A stretch of 64,000 bases of DNA from Gimesia sp. (GCF_040219335.1 NZ_JAVJSQ010000022.1:78842-142841); one strand, 5' to 3'; shown: positions 7,181 through 17,227, counted from the stretch's first letter. Made by a program: numbers and translations. Notes: a model not told the origin generated them from the letters alone.

Positions 7181-8626
7181 TCAAATGTAATATTCGATGA
7201 CGTGTTCCTCTTCGACTGACATCCTGTAATCGTGTCCCGGCGTGACCAGAGCGACATCATCCAACAGCAACTGCGCGACACGCATCGCCTGACCACGCAG
7301 TTCGGGAACTGCTGTGGTCTCCCAGAGAGTCCCCTTCATCAACGGTCCAACAGCGAACAGGAACTCAGAGGGATTTCCTTCCGCATCAATCACCGCGAAA
7401 TCAGCACCGACATCGATGCCCATATCCAGTTCGTCGGGCCGGATGAGTCCCCGTTTGAGCAGATTCTGGAACAGTGGCACACTGGTGCCAGAGAATCCAC
7501 AATTGGGTCCGGTGCAATTAATGACCAGTCCCCCCTCAAGCGTCTGGGTTAACCCAGCTTTATTCTGAACATCCACCACGACCTGATCATTCTGAGACGT
7601 GATTCCTGTGATTCTGCCCCGTACTACTTTGAGGCGTCCTTCGGTAATCGCTTCCGTCACCCGTTGATGAATCGGCTGCGCAATCCGATGTCTGATCACA
7701 TTCCAGCGGGCAGCGTAACGTTTGAGAAATTCCTGTTTTTCTTCGAGGTCAAACTGCTGCCAGATCCGCTGCGTGTGGGGCCGCAGTCGATCAACGACGA
7801 TGCCTGGGTTCTCACCTATCCGTTGCAGCTGCCGACAATGTTTTTCCAGTAACTGGACCAGGTTTTCGAGGCCCAGGCTCTCCGGCTCTTCTGGCAGGAA
7901 GTCGGGATATTCAATGCCGCGGAAATGAGCCTGCGGAATCATGCCGTTATGCGACACTGCGATCATATTCCCTTCCCAGCCCAGTTCGCTGAGCGTGAGA
8001 AAGACGTCGATCATCGACAATCCGGTGCCGAGCACAATGATGTCCTGATCGGGATCCGGAATCTTTTCCATCCAGTTTCCCCATGGATCTGCTGAATAGG
8101 CGGGATGCGCAAAATCTTCCCCAGCCAGTGAAGAGGGAGGCTGATTCCCTGTCGCCAGCAGCACGCGATCAGCTTCTAAAGTAGAACCATCGCGGAGCGT
8201 GATCTCAGCACTCCCGTCATAATTATATTCTATGTCGACGGCTTCATTTTCGATGACGCGGATCTCCGCCGGATGATGTGAATCAATCGGCTGCATGTAA
8301 TTCGCGAGGATACTTCGCAGATAATCGCCATAGATCCGACGGGGAACATAAGTCTCACGCAGTTGCGGATCGGGCAGGTCGCTGTAATCGACGCGAGTGC
8401 GTAACCAGTCCAGAAAGTGATTGGCATGGTCGGGGACGGCAGACATGTTGCGAGCGGCGACATTCAACAGATGTTCTTCCCGTTTCGTGCCATAAGCGAC
8501 GCCACGTCCCAGTGGATAGCGGTCGTTGATCAGTTGAATGCAGAGCGGGCCGTCACTCAATCGTGCCAGATTCACCGCTGCCATGGTCCCGCTGAATCCG
8601 CCTCCAATAATCGCCACTGTCTTCAT
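7181..8626 (-). CDS. FAD/NAD(P)-binding protein, YdhS-like
   Basis: This 481-residue protein starts with a Rossmann FAD motif (VAIIGGGFSGTMAA) and has the family signature RGVAYGT followed by HLLNVAARNMSA, typical of the FAD-NAD(P)-binding family (PF13454, E. coli YdhS-like). A second dinucleotide motif, VLGTGLSMIDV, is near residue 180 and an ATG-like motif LATGNQ lies just before it. Members resemble flavin N-monooxygenases, but no member role is certain. The frame can be read back to a GTG at 8692, but the ATG at 8626 has AAAGGA ten bases upstream and begins right before the FAD motif, so it is preferred. Convergent with the methyltransferase; may belong to the same locus. Confidence 0.85.
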   Translation of the reverse strand: MKTVAIIGGGFSGTMAAVNLARLSDGPLCIQLINDRYPLGRGVAYGTKREEHLLNVAARNMSAVPDHANHFLDWLRTRVDYSDLPDPQLRETYVPRRIYGDYLRSILANYMQPIDSHHPAEIRVIENEAVDIEYNYDGSAEITLRDGSTLEADRVLLATGNQPPSSLAGEDFAHPAYSADPWGNWMEKIPDPDQDIIVLGTGLSMIDVFLTLSELGWEGNMIAVSHNGMIPQAHFRGIEYPDFLPEEPESLGLENLVQLLEKHCRQLQRIGENPGIVVDRLRPHTQRIWQQFDLEEKQEFLKRYAARWNVIRHRIAQPIHQRVTEAITEGRLKVVRGRITGITSQNDQVVVDVQNKAGLTQTLEGGLVINCTGPNCGFSGTSVPLFQNLLKRGLIRPDELDMGIDVGADFAVIDAEGNPSEFLFAVGPLMKGTLWETTAVPELRGQAMRVAQLLLDDVALVTPGHDYRMSVEEEHVIEYYI

Positions 8627-8803
8627 GAGAGTCCGGTCCTTTCGCACACCGCGTCGACCGGAGTAAAAGGGTTCCGGCTGTGAGTGTGTCACTCAGAATG
8701 TTTGCTGATGGAATGACTGCGATCTGACTCAGGGAGTCTTCTGAATTGTACCCAGATCGTATTACCAGCAACAGACAACGGCCCATAAACGGCCCGGTCT
8801 CAA

Positions 8804-9223
8804 TCAGCAGTCCTGCTGAACAATAGGAGTTTTGTTTCCCTGATCATCGATGGCCACGTAGGTAAAGGCGGCTTCGGTGACTTTAAAACGGGGGCAGTCG
8901 GACGCTTCGTGTCGCAGTACTGGCTGAACCCAGACCTCCAGCGAGAGGGTGATCGAAGTTGTCCCGATCCGATCAATCTGGCCATAACAGCAGACAACGT
9001 CTCCCACCTTGACCGGGCGAATGAATTTCATCGACTCTACCGCAATCGTGACGGTGCGGGTACCTGCTACCTCTTTTGAGAGAATCCCACCAGCAATATC
9101 CATCTGCGACATGATCCAGCCGCCGAAGATGTCTCCGTTGGCGTTCGTATCCGCAGGCATGGCCAGCGTGCGCAGAATCAGTTTTCCTTCCGGGAGGTCA
9201 CAGAGCTCTTCCATTGGTGTCAT
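8804..9223 (-). CDS. yciA: YciA-type acyl-CoA thioesterase
   Basis: This 139-residue single hotdog-fold protein is strikingly similar to E. coli and Haemophilus YciA, with LRTLAMPADTNANGDIFGGW near residues 17-36 (catalytic Asn/Asp region) and the RPVKVGDVVCC strand. YciA hydrolyses a broad range of acyl-CoA thioesters and acts as a hexamer of hotdog dimers. The ATG at 9223 is used here; a second ATG at 9214 has AGGA nine bases upstream and is equally possible. It lies 65 bp downstream of pdc on the same strand, so it could be co-transcribed with the malic enzyme/pdc pair or serve the biosynthetic locus to its left. Confidence 0.9.
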   Translation of the reverse strand: MTPMEELCDLPEGKLILRTLAMPADTNANGDIFGGWIMSQMDIAGGILSKEVAGTRTVTIAVESMKFIRPVKVGDVVCCYGQIDRIGTTSITLSLEVWVQPVLRHEASDCPRFKVTEAAFTYVAIDDQGNKTPIVQQDC

Positions 9224-9288
9224 TCCTGTTTCTCTATTGTCGGCGACGGACTCGTCAATCTGACACCTCGAAAGTGTCTCAGATCAGC

Positions 9289-10983
9289 TCAGTTGACTCG
9301 CGGGGGTCGACCATTGTTTTTGGCAACATGACTGCCCCAGACGAGCAGATTTTTACTGCAGTCATCGCGGTCGATCATAACTTCAATAAAAGCAGGACCA
9401 TTATGCGACTTGGCCGTTTTGATCGCCTCATCCAGTTCGCCTTCAGTCGCCGCTTTACCACTCCAGCCATTTCCGTCCGCAGCATTGAAAACATGAACCA
9501 GATCAGCGTAGTTCCAGTTCTTAATATTATTATACGGTCCGTCGTGAATTTCGACTTCGATGGTGTAGCCGCCATTGTTGATCAGGAAGATGATCGGATT
9601 CAGGTTGTACCGGATGATGGTTGATATTTCCTGTGCGGTCAGCTGGAACGAACCATCGCCGATCAATGCGATGGGCCGTCGTTCCGGCGCCCCGATACAG
9701 TATCCCAGCAGCGCTCCCACAGACCAGCCGATGGAACCGTATTGCATCTGGATTTCAAATCGGGATCCGGTCGGCAGATTGAGCTGCATACCGTTGAACC
9801 AGGAATCTCCCGTTTCTGCAATGACAGCGGAATCTGCGGTCAGCATCTGTTGGACACGCGAAACCAGCTGTCGGGTCGAGAGAGGCGTCTCGGGGGCACC
9901 AGCAGATAGTGCAGGCGGATCTTCCTGAATTCGTTTATAAGCGACCATGGAAGCATCGTTGGCTTTGATGCGGGGAGCCAGTTGCTCGAGGAACTCGGAC
10001 AGTTTCACATTGCTGAAAGTCTGATTCGGGCAGACTACGCTGTTGGGGCGAGCCTGAATCACCTTACTCGGGTCTACCAGTGCGGCGTGTCCCGTTGTCG
10101 TGTAATCGGTGAAAGTCGGGCCGGCGAACAGGCAGAGATCTGAAGAATCGACGATTTCGCCACAGCCAGGCGATCCGACAGGCCCCCAGTAAATGCCCAT
10201 ATAATTCGGATGCTGTTCGTCAAAAAAGCCCTTGGCATTGGGCATACTGGCAATCGCGTAGCCTGAGGCATCAGCCAGCTTGTGAAAATTTTCCTCGGCT
10301 CCAAAGGAACGGAGCTTGACCCCCGAGACCAGAACGGGCTTGGCTGCGTTGTTGAGCAGATTCGCCACATGATCGACGGCTGCCTGGAGCGAGACGGGGT
10401 CGCTGGCAGTTGGACCACCAAAGGAGCGAACATTTGGTTTGGAGGTGATTGCATCCGCAATGTTGCAGGCGATTTCAATGTAGACCGGCTTACGAAACCG
10501 CAGGGCGGTCTGAATCGCATGGTCGATTTTCGTTGGAGCTTCATGGGGATCGCGGATCGTGACCGCTTCCGCTGTCACTTTGGAAAAGATATCTCGCTGG
10601 TAATCGTAGTCCAGTTTCCCCAGTGTGTGATGCAACATTTCGAATTCGGCTTCAGAATTCGTATTCGGGCCGCCGGAAACAGCGATGACAGGCAGGTCTT
10701 CCGCATACGCTCCGGCAACAGCATTGAGCAGGCTCAGACCACCGACACTGTAAGTTACGAACACGGCACTGGCTCCACCGGTGGCCCGGGCATAACCATC
10801 TGCAGCATAGCCGGCATTCAATTCATTACAGCAGGAGATCATCTCCAGATTCTTATTCTCCAGGATCCGGTCCAGCAGAACCAGGTTGTAGTCTCCCGGG
10901 ACGGCGAAGTAATGCTTCAAGCCGATTTCTTCGAGACGGTCAGCCAGATAAGAACCGACGGTGGTGGTACAATGGTCAGTCAT
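9289..10983 (-). CDS. pdc: Zymomonas-type pyruvate decarboxylase
   Basis: This 564-residue thiamine-diphosphate enzyme aligns from memory along its whole length with Zymomonas mobilis pyruvate decarboxylase: GTYLAERL-like start, Asp31 in PGDYN, catalytic Glu54 in [16 protein letters not shown], His118-His119 in MLHHTLGK, and the cofactor motif [11 protein letters not shown]...INNGGYTIE near 450-480. It should convert pyruvate to acetaldehyde and CO2 in the cytoplasm; a related 2-oxo acid such as indolepyruvate is a weaker alternative. AAGGAA lies five bases before the ATG. It is 46 bp downstream of NAD-malic enzyme, which makes pyruvate, so both are probably co-transcribed. No alcohol or aldehyde dehydrogenase lies next to it. 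Confidence 0.93.
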   Translation of the reverse strand: MTDHCTTTVGSYLADRLEEIGLKHYFAVPGDYNLVLLDRILENKNLEMISCCNELNAGYAADGYARATGGASAVFVTYSVGGLSLLNAVAGAYAEDLPVIAVSGGPNTNSEAEFEMLHHTLGKLDYDYQRDIFSKVTAEAVTIRDPHEAPTKIDHAIQTALRFRKPVYIEIACNIADAITSKPNVRSFGGPTASDPVSLQAAVDHVANLLNNAAKPVLVSGVKLRSFGAEENFHKLADASGYAIASMPNAKGFFDEQHPNYMGIYWGPVGSPGCGEIVDSSDLCLFAGPTFTDYTTTGHAALVDPSKVIQARPNSVVCPNQTFSNVKLSEFLEQLAPRIKANDASMVAYKRIQEDPPALSAGAPETPLSTRQLVSRVQQMLTADSAVIAETGDSWFNGMQLNLPTGSRFEIQMQYGSIGWSVGALLGYCIGAPERRPIALIGDGSFQLTAQEISTIIRYNLNPIIFLINNGGYTIEVEIHDGPYNNIKNWNYADLVHVFNAADGNGWSGKAATEGELDEAIKTAKSHNGPAFIEVMIDRDDCSKNLLVWGSHVAKNNGRPPRVN

Positions 10984-11029
10984 GAGTGTTCCTTACAGAC
11001 AAAAAATGCTGGCGAGACGATCAGTCGAA

Positions 11030-12709
11030 TTAGAGAGACTTGTATTCGGGTTTCCACATGGTTTCTTCGATCCGCTGATCGATTTCCTCAGCGGTCATGG
11101 AATCTGCGACTTCAGCATCAATGGCTGCCTGCGCGACAGCCCGGGCAATCGATCGACCCACGTCGCGGATAATCGTCAGAGAAGGGAGTAGCGAAGCCGT
11201 CGGATCCTTGAGGGCCGGAGAGGCCTCTTTTAAGGCAAACGCTGCCGCCATGAACATGGAATCGGTAACCCGTCGCGCCCGGGAAGCCCGAATCCCCAGA
11301 CCCATCGCAGGGAAGATGTAACTGTTATTACACTGGGCAATGATATGTGTCACGCCATTATATTCCACTGGATCGAAAGGGCTGCCGGTGGCAATAACGG
11401 CTTTGCCGTCCGTCCATTTTAACAGGTCTGCGGGTGTCGCTTCGGCCCGTGAGGTTGGATTCGAAAGCGGGAAGATGACGGGATGTTCTGCGTGGCTGGC
11501 CATTTCCCGGATAATCTCTTCGGTAAATGCGCCCGTCTGTCCCGTGGCGCCAACCAGGACGCCTGGTTTTGCATTGCGGACGACATCCGCGAAAGAGATC
11601 GCACCACTCACATCGCAGTCCCAGCCCTGGAGGTTCTCTGGTGACTGCGCGAGTAGCTGGTGCAATTCATCCAGATCGTTTCGGCCGGAATGCAGGAGTC
11701 CATCTCGGTCGATCACATAAAACCGGGCCTTTGCTTCATCCTCACTCAAGCCGGACTGAAGCATGGCCTGTTTCAACTGCAGGCAGATGCCCACTCCTGC
11801 AGAACCGGCCCCCAGCATGACGATGTTCTGGTCGGTGAGTTTTCCGCCGGCTGCTTCAATGGCAGCGAGAATGGTGCCTGTTGTGACCGCGGCGGTTCCC
11901 TGGATGTCATCGTTAAAGGTACACAGGTCATCCCGATATTTATCCAGAATTCGCTCCGCATCGACTGAAGCGAAATCTTCCCACTGCAGGAGTACGTCCG
12001 GAAACCGTTTCTTGACGGCCTGGACGAACTGATCGATAAAGGCATCGTATTCCGCCCCTTTGATGCGGTGTTCCCGCCAGCCGACGTAGCGGGGATCATC
12101 GAGGCGTTCTTCGTTGTTCGTCCCCAGATCGAGGAGAATCGGGAGTGTCTTGGCCGGATCAATCCCGCCACAGAGGGTATAAAGCGAGAGTTTACCGATG
12201 GGAATTCCCATCCCGCCGGCCCCCTGGTCGCCCAGTCCCAGGATGCGTTCCCCGTCGGTCACCACGATGACTTCGATATCCCGTTCGATATTTTCCAGGA
12301 TCTCGTCCATTTGATCACGTTCGGGATAAGAAATGAAAATTCCGCGGGGACGACGATAAATGTGGCTGAACCGTTCACACGCCAAGCCCACCACCGGCGT
12401 ATAAACAATGGGCATCATCTCGGTGATGTGCTCCAGCAGCAGCCGGTAGTACAGAGTCTCGTTCTCGTCCTGCAGTTGTCTTAAGAAAATATGTTTATCG
12501 ATATCGTTCTGAAAATCGCAAAAGGCTTCATAGGAGCGTTCAACCTGTTCCTCAAGCGTGTCGATATGGGGTGGCAGGAGGCCCACCAGACCGAACTGGC
12601 TGCGTTCTTGGTCGCTGAAGGCGGTCCCCTTATTCAGGAGGGGATCCTCAATCAGCAGATGTCCCCGTTTCTGTATCGAAAATTCTTCGGTTGACCGTCC
12701 TGAATTCAT
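11030..12709 (-). CDS. maeA: NAD-dependent malic enzyme
   Basis: This 559-residue protein oxidatively decarboxylates malate to pyruvate and CO2 with NAD. Visible signatures include the TYR region MPIVYTPVVG, the RPRGIFISYP segment, the long malic motif ILGLGDQGAGGMGIPIGK with its catalytic Lys, DDIQGTAAV for metal binding, and the Rossmann VMLGAGSAGVG. Length fits the E. coli MaeA class (565 aa), distinct from the larger phosphotransacetylase-fused NADP enzymes. The frame is open about 300 bases further upstream to 13006, but that extension is unlike malic enzymes; the ATG at 12709 gives the family-standard N-terminus. It precedes pdc by 46 bp. Confidence 0.93.
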   Translation of the reverse strand: MNSGRSTEEFSIQKRGHLLIEDPLLNKGTAFSDQERSQFGLVGLLPPHIDTLEEQVERSYEAFCDFQNDIDKHIFLRQLQDENETLYYRLLLEHITEMMPIVYTPVVGLACERFSHIYRRPRGIFISYPERDQMDEILENIERDIEVIVVTDGERILGLGDQGAGGMGIPIGKLSLYTLCGGIDPAKTLPILLDLGTNNEERLDDPRYVGWREHRIKGAEYDAFIDQFVQAVKKRFPDVLLQWEDFASVDAERILDKYRDDLCTFNDDIQGTAAVTTGTILAAIEAAGGKLTDQNIVMLGAGSAGVGICLQLKQAMLQSGLSEDEAKARFYVIDRDGLLHSGRNDLDELHQLLAQSPENLQGWDCDVSGAISFADVVRNAKPGVLVGATGQTGAFTEEIIREMASHAEHPVIFPLSNPTSRAEATPADLLKWTDGKAVIATGSPFDPVEYNGVTHIIAQCNNSYIFPAMGLGIRASRARRVTDSMFMAAAFALKEASPALKDPTASLLPSLTIIRDVGRSIARAVAQAAIDAEVADSMTAEEIDQRIEETMWKPEYKSL

Positions 12710-13026
12710 AGTAAGAATTGCCCTAAAAAAAGAAGGATCGCGAGTGGATGAGGAGAAACGGGCGTGCCGCCTCTGGCATTCGCCGGCGACAGGCATAGAA
12801 TACTGGAAACAGAGCCAATCTGTCGATGTTACTCTCAGGAAACTGCCCCGATTCCTGAAACCTTCGCGCAGAGTAATCATCCCCCTGCAAATTGCCGGCA
12901 AACGTTTTAAGTTTAGCATCCACTCCTTGCAACTCGGAAACAGATATCGTAAATATCCACATGGCCCGGTTCCGATTGACCGGATTCTAAGTTTTCTGCT
13001 TTTCATTTCCTGGATAAGTTTGTCTT
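12710..13026. other. Divergent intergenic region, maeA/aguB
   Basis: This 317-bp gap lies between the diverging maeA and aguB genes and must contain both promoters. I see no convincing -35/-10 pair, dyad or conserved gene. An open frame on the minus strand runs through it as an upstream extension of maeA, but its composition does not resemble the enzyme family. Confidence 0.4.
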
Positions 13027-13923
13027 ATGGTCCGTCGCTTCCAACTTGCACTGGTGCAGGTCTCACTGAATGGCACTCCGGATGAAAACCTGACGAAATG
13101 TCTGGACTGGGTCCGTACTGCCGCTGAAGAAGGGGGACAGGTCATCTGTCTGCCGGAACTCTACAGCTCATTCTATTTCTGTCAGAAGGAAACCACGGAG
13201 TACTTCAAGTTCGCCGAACCCCTGTATGGTCCCTCCTTCACGGCCTTCAGCAACCTGGCCAAAGAACTGGGCGTCGTTATTGTAGTACCTTTCTTTGAGA
13301 AACGGACCGAAGGGCTGTATCACAACAGCGCCTACGTCATCGACGCCGATGGCAGTGAAGCTGGTCTGTATCGCAAGATGCACATTCCCGACGATCCCTG
13401 CTTCTACGAAAAATTCTATTTCACGCCCGGCGACCTCGGTTTCAAAGCGATCCCCACCCGTTTCGGGAAAATCGGAACACTCATCTGCTGGGACCAGTGG
13501 TTCCCCGAAGGAGCCCGGATCACGGCACTCTCCGGGGCGAATGTGCTGATCTATCCAACCGCCATCGGCTGGCATCCCCACGAAAAAGAAGAATACGGGC
13601 CCAAGCAGCATGATTCCTGGATGACAATTCAGCGAAGTCATGCGATCGCCAACGGGACGTTCGTGGCTGCAGTCAACCGCGTTGGCTTCGAACAGCCGGA
13701 GCCGGAACAGGCGGGCCTTGAATTCTGGGGCTCCTCATTCATTTGTGGGCCGCAGGGAGAAATTATCGTCCAGGCATCAGAGGACCAGGAAGAAATTCTG
13801 ATTGCAGAGGTCGATCTGGATCAGACCGCTGAGGTTCGCCAGAACTGGCCTTTCCTGCGTGACCGCCGGATTGACGCATATGGCAATATTCTGAAACTCT
13901 ATCATGACGATCCCACGCCATGA
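13027..13923 (+). CDS. aguB: N-carbamoylputrescine amidase
   Basis: This 298-residue nitrilase-superfamily enzyme hydrolyses N-carbamoylputrescine to putrescine, CO2 and ammonia. The catalytic triad is clear: Glu44 in CLPELYSS, Lys117 in YRKMHIPDDP and Cys154 in LICWDQWFPE. The HIPDDPCFYEKFYFTPGD segment is typical of the plant/bacterial AguB subgroup rather than generic nitrilases. Its stop codon overlaps the start of aguA by an ATGA junction at 13920-13923, so the two enzymes are translationally coupled and catalyse consecutive steps from agmatine. No arginine decarboxylase is in the window. The ribosome site before the ATG is weak. Confidence 0.95.
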   Translation: MVRRFQLALVQVSLNGTPDENLTKCLDWVRTAAEEGGQVICLPELYSSFYFCQKETTEYFKFAEPLYGPSFTAFSNLAKELGVVIVVPFFEKRTEGLYHNSAYVIDADGSEAGLYRKMHIPDDPCFYEKFYFTPGDLGFKAIPTRFGKIGTLICWDQWFPEGARITALSGANVLIYPTAIGWHPHEKEEYGPKQHDSWMTIQRSHAIANGTFVAAVNRVGFEQPEPEQAGLEFWGSSFICGPQGEIIVQASEDQEEILIAEVDLDQTAEVRQNWPFLRDRRIDAYGNILKLYHDDPTP

Positions 13924-14972
13924 GCGAGATCACCCGCAGACTGCCCGCTGAATGGGAACCACACCAGGCCACGCTGCTCTGCTTTCCGCATAATGGCAAT
14001 GACTGGCCGGGGAAGTACGAAGTCATCCAATGGGCATTCATCGAAATCATCCGCAAGGTGGTCGAGTATGAGCGCGTGCTGCTGGTTGTGAAAAATGAGG
14101 CACTGCAGCAGAAAGTCGCTGCCATGCTGCAGCAGGCGCACGCGAATACGAAGCAGGTCAAATACATTCTGCAGAATACGAACCGCAGCTGGATGCGAGA
14201 TTCGGGACCGATCGTCGTGCAGCGGAGTGACGGCAAACGCGAGGCACTCCAGTTTCGCTTTAACGGCTGGGCCAAGTATCCCAATCATCGCCTGGACTGG
14301 CAAATCCCCTCTGCAGTCGCGCAGTCATTAAAGCTCCCCCTGACGGAGGTCACCTATGAGGGACGTCCCGTGGTTCTGGAAGGGGGAGCGATCGAAGTCA
14401 ACGGACGGGGCACCCTGATCACAACCGAGGAATGTCTGCTCGACCAGAAAACCCAGGTGCGTAATCCCAGCTTCTCAAAAGAAGACTACGCCGCTGTCTT
14501 TGCAGAATATCTGGGCGTTTCGAATGTCATCTGGCTCGGGGACGGCATCGAAGGAGATGACACGCACGGCCACGTGGATGACATCTGCCGGTTTGTGAAT
14601 CCGACGACCGTTGTTGCCTGCGTGGAGCCGAACAAAAAAGATGTCAATCATCGTCGTCTGGCACAGAATCGGGAGCGTCTGAAAAGTGCACGCCTCGAAG
14701 ACGGCAGCAAGCTCAAAGTGGTAGAAATGCCCATGCCGGGTCGTCTCGACTTTGAGGATTTACGACTCCCCGCCAGCTACGTGAATTTTCTGGTCACCAA
14801 CGGTTGTGTGCTGATGCCAACGTTTAACGATCCAAACGACGTGCAGGCCCTGGGAATTCTGAGCGAGCTTTATCCGGATCGCCAGGTGATTGGCATTCAT
14901 GCAGTCGATCTGGTCTGGGGGCTGGGAACGCTGCATTGTCTGAGTCATGAGATTGCCGTAGCAGCAAAATAA
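13920..14972 (+). CDS. aguA: Agmatine deiminase
   Basis: This 350-residue porphyromonas-type peptidylarginine/agmatine deiminase converts agmatine to N-carbamoylputrescine and ammonia. The pentein-fold landmarks are WMRDSGPI near residue 95, DTHGHVDDICRF (His and Asp of the active site) near 215-226, and the C-terminal GTLHCLSHE with the nucleophile Cys340. It starts four bases inside aguB. Together they form a two-gene putrescine pathway. Just after the stop, AATCCTGC (14978-14985) and GCAGGATT (14994-15001) can form an 8-bp stem, but no T-run follows. Confidence 0.95.
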   Translation: MSEITRRLPAEWEPHQATLLCFPHNGNDWPGKYEVIQWAFIEIIRKVVEYERVLLVVKNEALQQKVAAMLQQAHANTKQVKYILQNTNRSWMRDSGPIVVQRSDGKREALQFRFNGWAKYPNHRLDWQIPSAVAQSLKLPLTEVTYEGRPVVLEGGAIEVNGRGTLITTEECLLDQKTQVRNPSFSKEDYAAVFAEYLGVSNVIWLGDGIEGDDTHGHVDDICRFVNPTTVVACVEPNKKDVNHRRLAQNRERLKSARLEDGSKLKVVEMPMPGRLDFEDLRLPASYVNFLVTNGCVLMPTFNDPNDVQALGILSELYPDRQVIGIHAVDLVWGLGTLHCLSHEIAVAAK

Positions 14973-15121
14973 TCTCAAATCCTGCCTGACCTCGCAGGAT
15001 TCGATTGAGTCTGCTGTTCGACACAGGTATCATATTTAATATTGTTTATTTATCCGCCGGTCGCCGTTTCTGCAGCGACTACTGATACCTGCCCGAACTC
15101 CTGCTGCCGAGGTCTTCTACC

Positions 15122-17227
15122 ATGAAATGCCTGCTGTCACTGTTCGCTTGTGTTTTCACTCTCAATAGCACGCTGCTCGTCTATTCTGCGGAAGACCTCA
15201 CGGTCCTGCCACCAATGACGGGCGAAGCCGCCGAGTCCGGTCTGGTGTACCAGGCTCTGCAAAAACGGGCGCATGCAGCATTCGCGAAACGGAAAGAGGT
15301 CTATGAAAACATCAAAACCCCGGAGGACTGTGAAGCCTACCAGAAGCGGATGAAAGATTTCTTCCAAACACAGATTGGCGGATTTCCGGAACGAACGCCG
15401 CTGAATCCCCGCGTGATCGGAAAACTGAAGGGGGACGGATTTCGAGTCGAGAATGTGATTTACGAAAGCTGGCCCGGGCATCATGTGACCGCCAACCTGT
15501 ATCTGCCCACCACGCCGCCCCCTTATCCGGGAGTGCTGGTCCCCTGCGGACACAGTCATAACGGAAAAGCATCAGACGGATACCAGCGGGCCTGCATGCT
15601 GCTGGCCAAAAACGGGATGGCAGCACTCTGCTACGATCCGATCGGGCAGGGGGAACGGTACCAGGTATTGTCAGAGCAACCCAATGAATTCTTCAAAGGA
15701 GGCAGTCGCTATCGTCCGCCTCATCCACAGGTACAGTATTACTGCACGGCAGAGCATACGCTGATGACGGTCAGCTCGATTCCCCTGGGCAGCAACTCGG
15801 CCCGCTATCGCATCTGGGACGGCATGCGAAGCATTGACTACCTGGTCAGTCGTCCGGAGATCGATGCCAGCCGAATCGGCTGTACGGGAAATTCAGGCGG
15901 AGGCACACTGACCAGTTACATCATGGCGCTGGACGAACGGGTGCAGGCGGCAGCGCCGGTCTGCTACTCGACCATGTATCGTTACCTGATCGACTTCAAT
16001 GGTCCCCAGGATGGCGAGCAGAATATCTTCGGACAGCTGGCTTATGGCATGGACATCGCCGATTACACATTGATGCGGGCTCCCAAACCGACGCTGATCT
16101 GTGCCGGCACACATGACTCGACGTTCAAAATTGATGGTACGTGGGAACTGTTCCGCGAAGCCAAACGGTTCTATACACGCATGGGTTATGCGGAGCGGGT
16201 GGATATCATCGAAGCCGACGCCCCGCATGGATTCACTATCAAGCTGCGGGAAGGTTCTGCACGCTGGATGAACCGCTGGCTGCTGCACAAGGAAAACGCG
16301 ATCTTCGAAGGGGATCTGCCCGTCTTTACCGATGAGGAACTGCAATGTTCTCAGTCGGGGCAGATACTGCTCGATGCAGGCGAACGTTCGCTGTTTGAAA
16401 TCAACGATGGTCTGAATCAGCAGCTCGCAAAAGAACGGGCGGAACTCTGGAGCAGCGGCGACCTCGGCACGCTGCGCGATCAGGTGCGTGAAGTGAGCGG
16501 AATCAAGCGACTGGAGACACTGCCCCGCCCAACATCCCAAACAGTCGGCTCTATTGAGCGACCGGGTTACAAGATCACAAAGCTGATCCTGAAACCAGAT
16601 CACGGTATCCCACTGCCCGCGCTGCTGTTTGAACCGGAAGCCCCCACCGGCAAACGGACCCTCTATCTGCATGGTGAGGGCAAGCAGGTGAATGCTGCAG
16701 CAGGAGGACCGATTGAACAGCGAGTCAAACAGGGCGAGACCGTTCTGGCGATAGATATTCGTGCGATCGGAGAGACTTCACGCAAGAACAATCGTAAGAT
16801 CGGCTGGTCGCATGGTCTGCTGGGCCCCAACTATCATGAATGGGCGGTGGCCTACCTGCTGGGTGAATCGATGGTCAAACTGCGGGCAGAAGACATTCTG
16901 GTCGCCGCCCGGTTCCTGTCAGAATATGGTTCGAGTGACAAACCAGAACAGGTTGAACTGGTCGCGATCGGAGAAACGGGGATTCCCGCGCTGCACGCCG
17001 CGGCTCTGGAACCGCAACTCTTTTCAGAAGTCGATCTGAACCGGATGATTTCCTCCTGGGGGGAAGTTGTGAAAACACCGGAAACCCAGAATCAGCTGAT
17101 CAATACCGTGCATGGATCACTTAAGGTCTACGACCTGCCAAACCTGATCACCCTGGTAGGGAAAGAGCGGGTCAAGGTCTCCCAGCCGGCGGATGTCAAA
17201 GCGGGTCTGGCCACGCGAGAGCCTTGA
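15122..17227 (+). CDS. Exported acetylxylan-esterase-like hydrolase, two domains
   Basis: This 701-residue protein has a signal peptide (about residues 1-23). The first half (about 60-400) is an alpha/beta hydrolase of the acetylxylan esterase/prolyl oligopeptidase type: GHSHNGK oxyanion region near 143, nucleophile Ser258 in GCTGNSGGG, an Asp in GTHDSTFKIDG and a His in APHGFTIK. It probably deacetylates or de-esterifies polysaccharides outside the cytoplasm. The second half (about 450-690) repeats an alpha/beta-hydrolase-like pattern (LYLHGEGK, AIGETGIPALHAA), but the nucleophile-elbow Ser is replaced by Thr or absent, so it looks like a non-catalytic copy. The next gene on the same strand is 161 bp away. 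Confidence 0.8.
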   Translation: MKCLLSLFACVFTLNSTLLVYSAEDLTVLPPMTGEAAESGLVYQALQKRAHAAFAKRKEVYENIKTPEDCEAYQKRMKDFFQTQIGGFPERTPLNPRVIGKLKGDGFRVENVIYESWPGHHVTANLYLPTTPPPYPGVLVPCGHSHNGKASDGYQRACMLLAKNGMAALCYDPIGQGERYQVLSEQPNEFFKGGSRYRPPHPQVQYYCTAEHTLMTVSSIPLGSNSARYRIWDGMRSIDYLVSRPEIDASRIGCTGNSGGGTLTSYIMALDERVQAAAPVCYSTMYRYLIDFNGPQDGEQNIFGQLAYGMDIADYTLMRAPKPTLICAGTHDSTFKIDGTWELFREAKRFYTRMGYAERVDIIEADAPHGFTIKLREGSARWMNRWLLHKENAIFEGDLPVFTDEELQCSQSGQILLDAGERSLFEINDGLNQQLAKERAELWSSGDLGTLRDQVREVSGIKRLETLPRPTSQTVGSIERPGYKITKLILKPDHGIPLPALLFEPEAPTGKRTLYLHGEGKQVNAAAGGPIEQRVKQGETVLAIDIRAIGETSRKNNRKIGWSHGLLGPNYHEWAVAYLLGESMVKLRAEDILVAARFLSEYGSSDKPEQVELVAIGETGIPALHAAALEPQLFSEVDLNRMISSWGEVVKTPETQNQLINTVHGSLKVYDLPNLITLVGKERVKVSQPADVKAGLATREP

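Noticed and set aside
10282..11172. 296-codon open frame on the plus strand across pdc and maeA
   Set aside because: It runs antisense across two conserved enzymes, so it cannot be real alongside them.
12710..13006. N-terminal extension of maeA by 99 codons
   Set aside because: The extra residues are unlike malic enzymes, and the ATG at 12709 gives the family-standard length.
14978..15001. 8-bp stem after aguA as a terminator
   Set aside because: No T-run follows the stem, so it was not listed as a terminator.
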